From NCBI GenBank assembly GCA_001464235.1, contig LNFH01000203.1:1-46126 (forward strand): a DNA stretch of 46,126 bases. Direction: 5' to 3'. Positions 8,622 through 17,647 of the stretch are shown piece after piece. Under the pieces are notes generated by a model that had not been told where the DNA came from, did no database searches, and saw only the letters and a list, made by a program, of their open reading frames with translations. Source of the DNA: Rhizobiales bacterium Ga0077556 (GTDB taxonomy: Bacteria > Pseudomonadota > Alphaproteobacteria > Rhizobiales > Phreatobacteraceae). Every line of letters starts with the position of its first letter. Position 1 is the first letter of the stretch. The translations under genes and the position numbers were made by a program.

Positions 8622-9355
8622 CACCATGTCTCCCCGTAGGGACGGATGTCGAGTTCGTGTGTCCACGCATCACGCGGCTGGCCGTGGAGCTGCCAGTAGG
8701 TCTCGGCGATGGAGGCGGGGTTCATGAGCTCGTCCGGCGCGACGTCGTCCATGCCGGTGCGCTCGCGCCGGAGGTTGCGCACGAAGGGCGTGTTGACGCC
8801 AGCGTCGATGACGAGGTGGGCGACGTGGATGTTCTTCGGCCCGAGTTCCCGCGCCATGCTCTGGGCCAGGGCACGCAGGCCGAACTTGGCGCTGGCGAAG
8901 GCGGCGAAGCCCTCCCCGCCGCGCAGGCTGGCTGTGGCGCCGGTGAAGAAGATGGAGCCGCGGCCCCGCGGCACCATGAGGCGCGCCGCCTCCCGTCCGG
9001 TGAGGAACCCGCCGTAGCAGGCGAGCTCCCAGACCTTGCGGAACACCCGCTCGGTTGTGTCGAGGATGGGAAAGCGGACGTTGCCGCCGACGTTGAAGAC
9101 GCAGACCTCCAGCGGCGCATGGGCATCGGCCTCGGCGAGGAAGGCGGTGACCTCGTCCTCGCGGCGCGCATCGACGCTGCGGCCGAAGCAGGTCCCGCCG
9201 GCCGCGGCGATCTGCTGTTCCAGTGCCGCGAGCCTGTCGCCGTTGCGGCGGCCGGCGAAGACCGCATAGCCGCCGGCGGCGAAGCGGCGGGCGATGGCGG
9301 CGCCGATATGGTCTCCGGCACCGACGATGGCGACGGTGGCCTTCGGGTTCGGCAT
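8621..9355 (-). CDS. Atypical SDR-family protein lacking the catalytic tyrosine
   Basis: 244 residues with an SDR Rossmann fold. The cofactor loop reads VGAGDHIG (11-18) instead of TGxxxGIG, NNAG is replaced by NVGG (88-91), and the YxxxK position reads FASAK, that is Phe153 and Lys157. From memory, the string [20 protein letters not shown] typifies a widespread SDR subfamily with this Phe, so it is probably not a local mutation. Without Tyr, normal hydride-transfer chemistry is doubtful; it may bind NAD(P) or act differently. GGAG lies eight bases before ATG 9355. Its stop overlaps the isomerase start, so the two likely act together. Confidence 0.85.
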   Translation of the reverse strand: MPNPKATVAIVGAGDHIGAAIARRFAAGGYAVFAGRRNGDRLAALEQQIAAAGGTCFGRSVDARREDEVTAFLAEADAHAPLEVCVFNVGGNVRFPILDTTERVFRKVWELACYGGFLTGREAARLMVPRGRGSIFFTGATASLRGGEGFAAFASAKFGLRALAQSMARELGPKNIHVAHLVIDAGVNTPFVRNLRRERTGMDDVAPDELMNPASIAETYWQLHGQPRDAWTHELDIRPYGETW

Positions 9356-9393
9356 GGGCGAGGCTCCGGTGCTGGCAGGGCGGGCGGGGGGAG

Positions 9394-9421
9394 CCTATAT
9401 CGTGTATCAGCACGATGCCAA
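9394..9421 (-). promoter_or_regulatory. Promoter with palindromic operator for the SDR-isomerase operon
   Basis: On the minus strand TTGGCA (9421-9416) and TATAGG (9399-9394) are separated by 16 bases. The spacer is filled by a perfect inverted repeat: ATCGTG at 9399-9404, six bases TATCAG, CACGAT at 9411-9416 (plus-strand reading). Transcription would start near 9387, about 32 bases before the SDR start codon. A dimeric repressor, for example TetR-type, bound here would block polymerase; no regulator gene is adjacent, so the protein is unknown. Confidence 0.5.
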
Positions 9422-9524
9422 GGGGCGGGGGTGCGCGGCGTCTCGGCTGTTGCGCCCGGCGGCCATTCCGCTAAACCCGGCGCACCACACATCTCGGACG
9501 ACGAAGACGAATCGGGGGAACGAT

Positions 9525-10227
9525 ATGGCCGGGCCACGCTATGGGCGCGCGCTGGTGAAGGTGTCCGGCGAGGCGCTGGCGGGCGACCAGGAGTTCGGGT
9601 TCGACGCGGCGACGATGAAGACCATCGCCGAGGACCTCATCGCCGCTGCCAAGGCCGGCACCGGCATCGCGGTCGTGGTCGGCGGCGGCAACATCTTCCG
9701 GGGCCGGCAGATCGCCGGGATCGGCCTCAGCCGGGTCGACGCCGACGCCATCGGGCGGCTCGCGACGGTTATGAACGCCATCGCGCTGGCGGGCCAGATC
9801 AACGCTCTCGGCCATCCCGCCGTCGCCCTCTCGGCCGAGCCGGTCCCGGAGGCGCTCGACGTCTACACGGTGCGCCATGCGCTCGCCCATCTCGCAGCGG
9901 GCAAGATCGTGGTCCTCGGCGGCGGCATCGGCGTGCCGCTGCTGACCACCGACACCACGGCCACCATGCGCGCCGTGGAGCTCGGCTGCGACGTCGTGCT
10001 GAAGGGCACCAACGTCGACGGCATCTATTCGGCCGATCCGAAGCGCGATCCGACCGCCGTGCGTTTCGACCGGCTCACCGCCGACGAGGCGATCGCCCGC
10101 GATCTCAAGGTGATGGACACGGCCGCCTTCGCGCTTGCCCGGGAGAACCGTCTTCCGATAATCGTGTTCTGGCGCCGTCGCGTCGGTGCTGGCGGGCGAG
10201 GGCCGATGCACCGTGGTCACCGTCTGA
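9525..10227 (+). pseudogene. pyrH: UMP kinase PyrH, frameshifted near the C-terminus by an apparent 14-base deletion
   Basis: Amino-acid-kinase-fold enzyme phosphorylating UMP to UDP. From ATG 9525 (GGGGGA upstream) come VKVSGEAL (11-18), [10 protein letters not shown] (51-60), [15 protein letters not shown] (159-173) and [14 protein letters not shown], ending at residue 215. Then the frame changes: the expected tail [18 protein letters not shown] and stop TGA 10225 lie in the next frame from 10171. Fourteen missing bases, coding for about SIHEP, would restore a 238-residue protein, the family length. As written, the frame runs on without a stop into frr (10850). PyrH is normally essential, so assembly error must be excluded. 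The UMP-site motif is also unusual ([11 protein letters not shown]). Confidence 0.82.
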
Positions 10228-10283
10228 CCGCGCCAGTGACCTTCCCGCGGATCCCTCCGCGCAATCTCCAAGAGGCGTACCCC

Positions 10284-10850
10284 ATGGCCGCGTCCCCGAC
10301 CTTCGATCTTGGCGACCTCACGCGTCGCATGCAGAGCTCGATCGCATCCTTCAAACACGAACTGGGCACGCTGCGCACCGGCCGCGCCTCGCCGAACCTC
10401 CTGGACCCGATCCAGGTCGAGGCCTATGGCCAGTCGATGCACATCAACCAGGTCGCGACCGTGAGCGTGCCCGAGCCGCGCCTGCTCTCCGTCCAGGTCT
10501 GGGACCGCGCCATGGTCGGTCCGGTGGAGAAGGCGATCCGCGAGTCGAGCCTCGGCCTCAATCCGCAGACCGAGGGCCAGGTCATCCGCCTGCGCATTCC
10601 CGAACTGACCCAGGACCGCCGCAAGGACATGGTCAAGGTCGCGCACAAATATGCCGAGGGCGCGCGCGTGGCGATCCGCCACATCCGCCGCGACGGGATG
10701 GACATCCTGAAGGCCAAGGAGAAGGATCACTCCATGAGCGAGGACGAGAACGTCCGCGCCGCCGATCAGGTTCAGAAAGAAACCGACAAGCACATCGCCG
10801 AGATCGACCAGCTGCTCGCGCAGAAGGAAAAAGAGATCATGACGGTCTGA
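10284..10850 (+). CDS. frr: Ribosome recycling factor
   Basis: 188 residues, family length, splits post-termination ribosomes together with EF-G. Seen are [27 protein letters not shown] (starting about residue 13; the conserved TGRAS), the domain with [11 protein letters not shown] and the C-terminal helix with RRKDMVK and VAIRHIRRD, ending in a charged helix. ATG 10284 follows pyrH by 56 bases. Because of the pyrH deletion this gene is in the same open frame as pyrH, so automatic callers may give one 441-residue fusion from 9525; homology supports the start at 10284. Confidence 0.96.
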   Translation: MAASPTFDLGDLTRRMQSSIASFKHELGTLRTGRASPNLLDPIQVEAYGQSMHINQVATVSVPEPRLLSVQVWDRAMVGPVEKAIRESSLGLNPQTEGQVIRLRIPELTQDRRKDMVKVAHKYAEGARVAIRHIRRDGMDILKAKEKDHSMSEDENVRAADQVQKETDKHIAEIDQLLAQKEKEIMTV

Positions 10851-10864
10851 GTGCTGAAACGGAC

Positions 10865-11638
10865 ATGACCATGGTGGACCGACAAGGCCTGGCCGCTGAA
10901 CAGGGTGTCGCCGAGGCGGCGCCCGCAGCGCTGCCGCGTCATGTCGCCATCATCATGGACGGGAACGGCCGCTGGGCGAAGCAGCGCGGCCTGCCGCGCA
11001 TCGAGGGCCACCGGCGCGGCGTCGACGCCCTGCGTCGCACCCTGCGGGCGGCACGCGAGATCGGGATCGAGACCGTGACGGTCTATTCCTTCTCCTCGGA
11101 GAACTGGTCGCGCCCGCCGGCCGAGGTGTCGGCGCTGATGGGCCTGCTCAAGCGCTTCATCCGCAACGACCTCGCCGAACTGCACGAGGCCGGGGTGCGC
11201 GTGCGCATCGCCGGCGACCGCGACAGCCTCGAACCCGACATTCGCCTGCTGCTGACGGAAGCCGAGGCGCTGACGAGGGGCAACACCCGCCAGACGCTGA
11301 TCGTCGCCTTCAACTACGGCTCGCGCCAGGAGATCGCCGCCGCCGCGCGAACGCTGGCGGCCGAGGTCGCAAGGGGCGAGCGCAGTGCGGAGAGCATCAC
11401 GCCCGAGGCCATCGAGGCGCGGCTCAGCACCGCCGGGATTCCCGATCCGGACCTCGTCATCCGCACCTCCGGCGAGATGCGACTGTCCAATTTCCTCATG
11501 TGGCAGTCGGCCTATGCCGAACTCGTCTTCCAGCCGATCCTCTGGCCCGACTACGGACGCGAGGCGCTGATGGAGGCGCTCGTCGAATATGGTCGCCGCG
11601 AGCGCCGCTACGGCGGCCTCGGCTCCGTCGGCGCCTGA
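10865..11638 (+). CDS. uppS: Undecaprenyl diphosphate synthase (cis-prenyltransferase)
   Basis: Adds isopentenyl units to farnesyl diphosphate to make the C55 carrier lipid for peptidoglycan and polysaccharides. 257 residues. Conserved region I MDGNGRWA (31-38, catalytic Asp32), SSENW, the block FNYGSRQEI, and region [20 protein letters not shown] are all present. The first ~24 residues are a variable tail. ATG 10865 or 10871 both possible; neither has a strong RBS. Starts 14 bases after frr and abuts cdsA by one base. Confidence 0.95.
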   Translation: MTMVDRQGLAAEQGVAEAAPAALPRHVAIIMDGNGRWAKQRGLPRIEGHRRGVDALRRTLRAAREIGIETVTVYSFSSENWSRPPAEVSALMGLLKRFIRNDLAELHEAGVRVRIAGDRDSLEPDIRLLLTEAEALTRGNTRQTLIVAFNYGSRQEIAAAARTLAAEVARGERSAESITPEAIEARLSTAGIPDPDLVIRTSGEMRLSNFLMWQSAYAELVFQPILWPDYGREALMEALVEYGRRERRYGGLGSVGA

Positions 11639-11639
11639 C

Positions 11640-12488
11640 ATGCGGCCCGACGAGCGCCCCGCCGGCGCCTTCTCCGATCCGGACCTGAAGAAGCGAGTCG
11701 TCTCCGCGCTGGTGCTCATTCCGGTCGCCATCTTCACCGCCTGGCTCGGCGACTGGCCCTTCGCCATCCTGTGGCTCTGCGGCGCGGCGCTGGTGCTGCG
11801 CGAATGGAACCGGCTGGTCCTCCCCGAGGCGCCGCCGGCACTCTATGCCGGCGAACTCGTCGCGCTCACCGCCGCGCTCGGCCTCGAACGCTATTTCCTC
11901 AATCCCGGTTTCGCCATGGTGGCCCTCGGCGCCGGCGCCGGCGTCGCCCTGGCGCTCAGCCCGCAGGGGCGATCCCGCTGGGCCATCGCAGGGCTCCTCT
12001 ATGCCGCCGCCGTGGTGCTCGGGCCGACGATCCTGCGGGACGACAACGCGCTGGGGTTCGTCGCCATCCTCTGGCTCTTCGCCGTGGTCTGGGGCACCGA
12101 CGTCGCCGCCTACTTTGCCGGCCGCTCCATCGGCGGGCCGAAGCTGTGGCCGCGTCTGTCGCCGAAGAAGACCTGGTCCGGGTTCATCGGCGGCACGCTG
12201 ATCGGAACGGTGATCGCCCTGGTGGTGGTGCGGCTCGCCGGCATTCCCCTCAGCGTCGGCCTGGCGATCGCGACGTGGGTCATCGCCGCGCTGAGCCAGG
12301 GCGGCGACCTCTTCGAATCCTCGGTCAAGCGGCGCTTCGCGGCCAAGGATGCGGGATCGCTCATTCCCGGCCACGGCGGCGTCATGGACCGTCTCGACGG
12401 CTTCCTCGTCGCCGCGGTCGCAGCGGCGGCGCTCGGCCTGATGCGCGGCGGCTCGGCCAACCCGGCCGCCGGGCTGCTGGTGTGGTGA
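11640..12488 (+). CDS. cdsA: Phosphatidate cytidylyltransferase (CDP-diacylglycerol synthase)
   Basis: Inner-membrane enzyme making CDP-diacylglycerol, the precursor of all phospholipids, including the substrate of the Pcs enzyme encoded at 39137. 282 residues with about eight membrane segments. The family signature near the C-terminus, SVKRRFAAKDAGSLIPGHGG followed by VMDRLDG, is intact, and WGTDVAAYFAGRSIGGPKL is the other conserved block. ATG 11640 comes one base after the uppS stop. An upstream in-frame ATG (11589) inside uppS is less likely. Overlaps dxr by four bases (GTGA). Confidence 0.95.
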   Translation: MRPDERPAGAFSDPDLKKRVVSALVLIPVAIFTAWLGDWPFAILWLCGAALVLREWNRLVLPEAPPALYAGELVALTAALGLERYFLNPGFAMVALGAGAGVALALSPQGRSRWAIAGLLYAAAVVLGPTILRDDNALGFVAILWLFAVVWGTDVAAYFAGRSIGGPKLWPRLSPKKTWSGFIGGTLIGTVIALVVVRLAGIPLSVGLAIATWVIAALSQGGDLFESSVKRRFAAKDAGSLIPGHGGVMDRLDGFLVAAVAAAALGLMRGGSANPAAGLLVW

Positions 12489-13660
12489 GCGTGCGCCGCC
12501 TCACCATCCTCGGGGCGACCGGCTCGGTCGGCACCAGCACGCTCGACATCGTCGCGCGCCACCGCGACCGTTTCGCCGTGGAGGCCGTGACGGCCAACGG
12601 CGACGCGGCGGGCCTCGCCCGCCTCGCGCGGGAGTTCGGCGCCCGTTTCGCCGCCGTGGCGGATGAGGCCGCCTATCCGGCGCTCCGGGACGCCCTCGCC
12701 GGCAGCGGCATCGAGGCTGCGGCCGGCCCTGCGGCGGTGGCTGCCGCGGCGGCGCGACCCGCCGACATGGTCGTCGCGGCGATATCCGGCGCGGCCGGCG
12801 TCGAGCCGGTGCTGGCCGCGATCGGGCAGGGGACGACGGTGGCGCTCGCCAACAAGGAGAGTCTCGTGGCCGCCGGCGCCATGGTGATGGGGGCCGCGAC
12901 GGCGGCTGGCGTCGCCATCCTTCCCGTCGATTCCGAGCACAATGCCGTCTTCCAGGCGCTGGCGGGCTCGCGCATGGAGGATGTCGAGACGGTCTGGATC
13001 ACCGCGTCCGGCGGCCCCTTCCGCACCTGGGACGCGGCGGCGATCGCGGCGGCGCGGCCCGAGGATGCGCTCAAGCATCCCAATTACGCCATGGGAGCCA
13101 AGGTGACGGTCGACTCGGCCGGGCTGATGAACAAGGGGCTCGAACTCATCGAGGCGCACCACCTGTTCTCGTTGCCGCCGGACCGGCTGAAGGCGTTGAT
13201 CCATCCTCAGCAGGTGGTGCACGGCATGGTGGGCTATCGCGACGGGTCGATCGTGGCGCAGCTCGGTGCCGCCGACATGCGCGTGCCGATCGCCCATTGC
13301 CTCGGCTTTCCGGAGCGGATCGACGGGCCGTCGCGGCGTCTCGACTTCGCCGCCATCGCGACCCTGACCTTCGAGGAGCCCGATCTCGTCCGCTTCCCGG
13401 CCCTGCGCCTCGCCATCGAGGCGATGACCGCCGGGGGGAGGGCGCCGACCGTGCTCAACGCCGCCAACGAGGTGGCCGTGGAAGCCTTCCTCACACGCGA
13501 CATCGGCTTCTGCGACATCGCGCCGCTCGTCGAGGCGGTCCTGGCGGCGGAAGGCGTCGGCCCCGCTCCGGCCACATTGGACGATTTATGGTTGATTGAC
13601 CATGCCGCCAGACAGCGGGCGAGGGCCACTATGCTTAACGCCCGGGCTGCGGCATCTTGA
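12485..13660 (+). CDS. dxr: 1-deoxy-D-xylulose 5-phosphate reductoisomerase
   Basis: Second step of the MEP isoprenoid pathway, NADPH-dependent, giving 2-C-methyl-erythritol 4-phosphate, which ultimately feeds UppS. 391 residues. NADPH motif LGATGSVG (9-16), metal/catalytic block PVDSEHNAVFQ, the substrate loop containing SGGPFR, MGAKVTVDSAGLMNKGLE and HPQQVVHGMV are all present. GTG 12485 overlaps the cdsA stop; GTG 12491 is two codons later and also possible. Lies in the uppS-cdsA-dxr-rseP order common in Alphaproteobacteria. Confidence 0.96.
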   Translation: MSVRRLTILGATGSVGTSTLDIVARHRDRFAVEAVTANGDAAGLARLAREFGARFAAVADEAAYPALRDALAGSGIEAAAGPAAVAAAAARPADMVVAAISGAAGVEPVLAAIGQGTTVALANKESLVAAGAMVMGAATAAGVAILPVDSEHNAVFQALAGSRMEDVETVWITASGGPFRTWDAAAIAAARPEDALKHPNYAMGAKVTVDSAGLMNKGLELIEAHHLFSLPPDRLKALIHPQQVVHGMVGYRDGSIVAQLGAADMRVPIAHCLGFPERIDGPSRRLDFAAIATLTFEEPDLVRFPALRLAIEAMTAGGRAPTVLNAANEVAVEAFLTRDIGFCDIAPLVEAVLAAEGVGPAPATLDDLWLIDHAARQRARATMLNARAAAS

Positions 13661-13715
13661 ACGTGGGAGGGTATGAGTCTCGGATTTCCGCGGCTGATGC
13701 CCATGGGACATCGCA

Positions 13716-14858
13716 ATGAACGTCGTTTCCGCTCTGGGCGGATGGGGCCAGACCCTGATCTGGACCATCATTCCGTTCCTGTTCGTCCTGACCGTCGTGG
13801 TGTTCTTCCACGAGCTCGGGCACTTCTGGGTGGCACGCCGCAACGGCGTGCGCGTCGAGGTGTTCTCGATCGGTTTCGGACGCGAACTGGTGGGATTCAA
13901 CGACCGCCACGGGACCCGCTGGAAGCTCTGCCTCATTCCTCTCGGCGGCTACGTGAAGTTCTACGGCGATGCCGACGCGGCCTCGACGCCCGATTTCGAC
14001 GCGGCCTCGGCCATGACCGAGACCCAGCGCTCCGAAAGCTTCTTCCACAAGTCCATCGGCCAGCGCGCTGCCATCGTGGCGGCCGGGCCGATCGCCAACT
14101 TCATCCTCGCCGTCGTCATCTTCGCCGGCGTCTTCACCCTCTTCGGGAAGCCCATCACCCAGCCGCGTGTCGAGACGATCGTCGCCGACAGCGCCGCGCA
14201 GAGGGCCGGCTTCCAGCCGGGTGACCTCGTCGTCGCCATCGGCGGGCGGCCGATCGAGAGCTTCTCCGATATGCAGCGCATCGTCGGCTCCAGCGCCGGC
14301 GAGACGCTGATCATCAAGGTGCAGCGCGACGGCCGCGAGCTCGACCTGACCGCCGTCCCCACCGTCTTCGAGTTCAAGGACCGCTTCGGCGGCACCCACC
14401 GCATCGGCCGGCTCGGCATTTCGCGCTCGAACCAGCCGGGCGACACGCAGATCCGCCGCTACGACCCCTTCACCGCGACCTGGATGGGCATGAAGGAAAC
14501 GTGGTTCGTGGTGGAGCGCACCTTCGCCTATCTCGGCGGCGTCGTGATGGGTACGCAGAGCGCAGACCAGCTCGGTGGCCCGATCAGAATCGCCCAGGTC
14601 TCCGGCGAGGCCGCGCAGATCGGATTCGTCGCCCTCCTGAGCCTCGCGGCGCTCATCTCCGTGTCCATCGGCCTCCTCAATCTCTTCCCCATTCCGATGC
14701 TCGACGGCGGCCATCTCGTCTTCTACGCCATCGAGGCCGTGCGCGGCCGTCCGATGAGCGAAGGGGCCCAGGAAATGGCGTTCCGCTTCGGTTTGGCGCT
14801 GGTTCTGATGCTGATGATCTTCGCCACCTGGAACGACATCCGGGGGCTCGTCGGCTGA
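13716..14858 (+). CDS. rseP: RseP-type site-2 zinc metalloprotease (one PDZ domain)
   Basis: Intramembrane protease that cleaves membrane-bound regulators such as anti-sigma factors. 380 residues. HELGH at 32-36 in the first membrane helix supplies two zinc ligands; the third comes from NLFPIPMLDGGH in the C-terminal half. One PDZ domain (about 150-200, QRAGFQPGDLVVAIGG) lies between, where E. coli RseP has two. Four membrane segments are visible. ATG 13716 follows dxr by 55 bases. The downstream neighbour bamA fits its envelope-stress role. Confidence 0.95.
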   Translation: MNVVSALGGWGQTLIWTIIPFLFVLTVVVFFHELGHFWVARRNGVRVEVFSIGFGRELVGFNDRHGTRWKLCLIPLGGYVKFYGDADAASTPDFDAASAMTETQRSESFFHKSIGQRAAIVAAGPIANFILAVVIFAGVFTLFGKPITQPRVETIVADSAAQRAGFQPGDLVVAIGGRPIESFSDMQRIVGSSAGETLIIKVQRDGRELDLTAVPTVFEFKDRFGGTHRIGRLGISRSNQPGDTQIRRYDPFTATWMGMKETWFVVERTFAYLGGVVMGTQSADQLGGPIRIAQVSGEAAQIGFVALLSLAALISVSIGLLNLFPIPMLDGGHLVFYAIEAVRGRPMSEGAQEMAFRFGLALVLMLMIFATWNDIRGLVG

Positions 14859-15024
14859 TGGCAGGCGTGGCGAACCGGCAACGGATTTCGAAAAACCGGC
14901 CGGGCCGGGGTGGTGCGGTTTGCACTCCCGGACAAACCGGTTACAAGCGTGTCGCCCGGGCGGAATCCACGGGTGGTTCGCGTTCGCGTGAAACCGACAT
15001 ACCAAACAGACAGGCGCGTGCTTC

Positions 15025-17598
15025 ATGACTTCTTTCGCTCGGACGGTCCGAACGGTCGTGATCGCAGGGACGATGACCGCAGTGGGCGTGGTGATGGCCA
15101 CGACCGCGGGCATGGTGCTCTCGACAGAGGTGAATGCGCAGTCGGCGAGCGGTATCGTCGTTCAGGGCAACCGCCGCATCGAGGCGGATACGGTCCGTTC
15201 CTACTTCCGCACCGGCCCTGGTGAGCCGCTGACTGCCGCCCGCGTCGACGAGGCCATCAAGGCCATGTACGCGACGGGCCTGTTCCGCGACGTCCGCGTC
15301 AGCCGCCAGGGCGGCCGTCTCGTCGTCCAGGTCGCCGAGAACGAGGTCATCAACCGTGTCGTCTTCGAGGGCAACCGTCGCCTGAAGACCGAGCAGCTTC
15401 AGGGCGAGATCGAGTCGCGGGCCCGTGGCACCTTCTCCCGCGCCACCGTCCAGTCCGACACCCAGCGTCTCTACGACGTCTATCGCCGCACCGGCCGCTA
15501 CGAGGTCGAGATCGTTCCGAAGACGATCGAGCAGCCGAACGGCCGCATCGACCTGATCTTCGAGATCACCGAGGGCAAGAAGGCCGGCGTGCGCGCCATC
15601 AATTTCGTCGGCAACAACGCCTTCGGCCGCCAGCGCCTGCTGGACGTGATGTCGACGGCCGAGACCGGCATCCTCTCCTGGCTCAAGTCGAACGACGTCT
15701 ATGACGCCGACCGCCTGAACGCCGACCAGGAGGCCATCCGCCGCCTGTACCTGCGCGCCGGCTACGTCGACATGCGCATCCTCTCGGCGCGCGCCGACTT
15801 CGACCAGGCCGCCAACTCGTTCAACATCGTCATCGAGATCGAGGAAGGTCCGCAGTACCGGATCGGTTCGGTTGACGTGCAGTCGAACATCCGCGACGTC
15901 GAGGGTTCGACCCTGCGCGGCGCGGTGAAGACCCAGCCCGGCGCTGTCTACAACGTCGAACTCGTCGACAAGTCGCTCGAGGACGTGACCCTCGAGGTCG
16001 CCCGCCGCGGCTATGCCTTCGCCTCCGTCCGCCCGCGCGGCGAGCGTGATCCCTCGACCCTGACCGTCAACCTCGTCTACGTCGTCGAGGAAGGCCCGCG
16101 CGTCTATGTCGAGCGCATCAACGTGCGCGGCAACACCCGCACCCAGGACCGCGTCATCCGCCGCGAGTTCGACATGGCCGAGGGCGACGCGTACAACCGC
16201 GTGCTCGTCGACCGCGCCGAGCGCCGCCTGAAGAACCTCGGGTTCTTCAAGGAAGTGAAGATCACCACCGAGCCGGGTTCGGCCGCCGACCGCGTCATCG
16301 TCAACGTCGAGGTCCAGGACCAGCCGACGGGTGCCTTCTCGATCGCCGGTGGCTACTCGACCGCCGACGGCTTCATCGCCGAGGCCTCCGTCGAGGAGCG
16401 CAACTTCCTCGGCCGCGGCCAGTTCGTCCGCCTCGGCGGCATGTTCGGCCAGCGCTCGCGCGGCATCAACTTCTCCTTCACCGAGCCCTTCCTGATGGAC
16501 TACCGTCTGTCGGGTGGTTTCGACCTGTTCTACCGGCACACCAGCCGCGCCACCTACCAGCCGTTCGAGTCGACCTCCTACGGCGGCACGCTGCGCCTCG
16601 GCATCCCGATCACCGAGCAGTTCGCGGTTCAGCTGCGCTACAGCGCCGTGTCGCAGCGGATCTCCATCCGCGACGACCAGACGAACTGCTACAGCAGCTA
16701 CACGGGCCAGCTTCGCCAGTACAACAACAACGGCACGCTCTCCTATTTCGAGGGTGGCGACCCGCGGGCGGCGACCGCCGGCACCGACCAGGGCGCGGCC
16801 TCGCTGGCGGCGGACGGCACGATCAACACCGCCGGCCTCGGCCGGGCCTACAACTGCCTCGACGACGGCGAAGTCTCGGGGGCGCTGCGCGCCATCAACA
16901 ACCGCACGCGCTTCATTTCGATGCTCGGCTATTCGCTGATCTATTCGAACCTCGATCGCGCCATCAATCCGAGCCAGGGCCTCTACGCCGAGCTGCGTCA
17001 GGACGTGGCCGGCATCGGCGGCAACGCCCGCTTCGTCCGCACCACGGGTGACGCGCGCTACTACCACGACCTGACCAACGACTGGATCGCCATGCTGCGC
17101 GTCCAGGGTGGTCACATCGCCGGTCTCGGCGGCAAGCTCGACTCGGTGGACCAGTTCTTCATGGGTCCGGAGCTCGTTCGCGGCTTCCAGACTGCCGGTA
17201 TCGGTCCCCGCGACTTCGCGATCCGCAACGCCGCGGCCGGTGTCGGCCTCGACCGTGCGGCCGACGCGGTCGGTGGCACCATGTACTGGGGCGCCTCGGC
17301 AGAGGTCACCTTCCCGATCACCTTCCTGCCGAAGGACTTCGGCATGCGCGGCGCGCTCTATGCGGATGCTGGCTCGGTGTGGGGCTACAGCTCGATCAAC
17401 TCGTTCAATACGGGCGGGACGAACCTGCTGGTCGACCTCCAGGGGTCGGAAGCCCACAAGATCCGTTCCTCCGTCGGTGTCGGCCTGTTGTGGAACTCGC
17501 CCTTCGGCCCGATCCGCTTCGACTATTCCTTCGTCCTCTCGAAGGCGAGGGGCGACCAGACGCAGGCCTTCCGCTTCTCGGGCGGCACGCGCTTCTGA
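15025..17598 (+). CDS. bamA: BamA, outer-membrane protein assembly factor
   Basis: Core of the BAM complex that inserts beta-barrels in the outer membrane. 857 residues: signal peptide to about residue 40 (EVNAQS), five POTRA repeats to about 430 (recurrent GN.R and YxxxGY patterns such as [30 protein letters not shown]), then the barrel ending in the aromatic signature ...GTRF with terminal Phe. The conserved VRGF of loop 6 is present (ELVRGFQ). A 55-residue Gly/Asn/Ala-rich loop between Cys555 and Cys611, the only cysteines I see, is a likely disulfide-closed surface loop. The 166 bases before it show no clear promoter. Confidence 0.97.
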   Translation: MTSFARTVRTVVIAGTMTAVGVVMATTAGMVLSTEVNAQSASGIVVQGNRRIEADTVRSYFRTGPGEPLTAARVDEAIKAMYATGLFRDVRVSRQGGRLVVQVAENEVINRVVFEGNRRLKTEQLQGEIESRARGTFSRATVQSDTQRLYDVYRRTGRYEVEIVPKTIEQPNGRIDLIFEITEGKKAGVRAINFVGNNAFGRQRLLDVMSTAETGILSWLKSNDVYDADRLNADQEAIRRLYLRAGYVDMRILSARADFDQAANSFNIVIEIEEGPQYRIGSVDVQSNIRDVEGSTLRGAVKTQPGAVYNVELVDKSLEDVTLEVARRGYAFASVRPRGERDPSTLTVNLVYVVEEGPRVYVERINVRGNTRTQDRVIRREFDMAEGDAYNRVLVDRAERRLKNLGFFKEVKITTEPGSAADRVIVNVEVQDQPTGAFSIAGGYSTADGFIAEASVEERNFLGRGQFVRLGGMFGQRSRGINFSFTEPFLMDYRLSGGFDLFYRHTSRATYQPFESTSYGGTLRLGIPITEQFAVQLRYSAVSQRISIRDDQTNCYSSYTGQLRQYNNNGTLSYFEGGDPRAATAGTDQGAASLAADGTINTAGLGRAYNCLDDGEVSGALRAINNRTRFISMLGYSLIYSNLDRAINPSQGLYAELRQDVAGIGGNARFVRTTGDARYYHDLTNDWIAMLRVQGGHIAGLGGKLDSVDQFFMGPELVRGFQTAGIGPRDFAIRNAAAGVGLDRAADAVGGTMYWGASAEVTFPITFLPKDFGMRGALYADAGSVWGYSSINSFNTGGTNLLVDLQGSEAHKIRSSVGVGLLWNSPFGPIRFDYSFVLSKARGDQTQAFRFSGGTRF

Positions 17599-17647
17599 CC
17601 GCCGGCGTCCCTGTCCCGGGGGCGCTGCGGTCCCTGGCGGGATGATC

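Noticed and set aside
9525-10850. A genuine bifunctional PyrH-RRF protein
   Set aside because: The joining segment of about 38 residues is not conserved-looking, the true pyrH tail and stop exist in the next frame, and frr has its own start. Kept as a finding, not as an annotated fusion CDS.
14920-14947. Possible bamA promoter, TTGCAC-N16-TACAAG
   Set aside because: The -10 match is poor and similar pairs are easy to find by chance; not strong enough to list as a feature.
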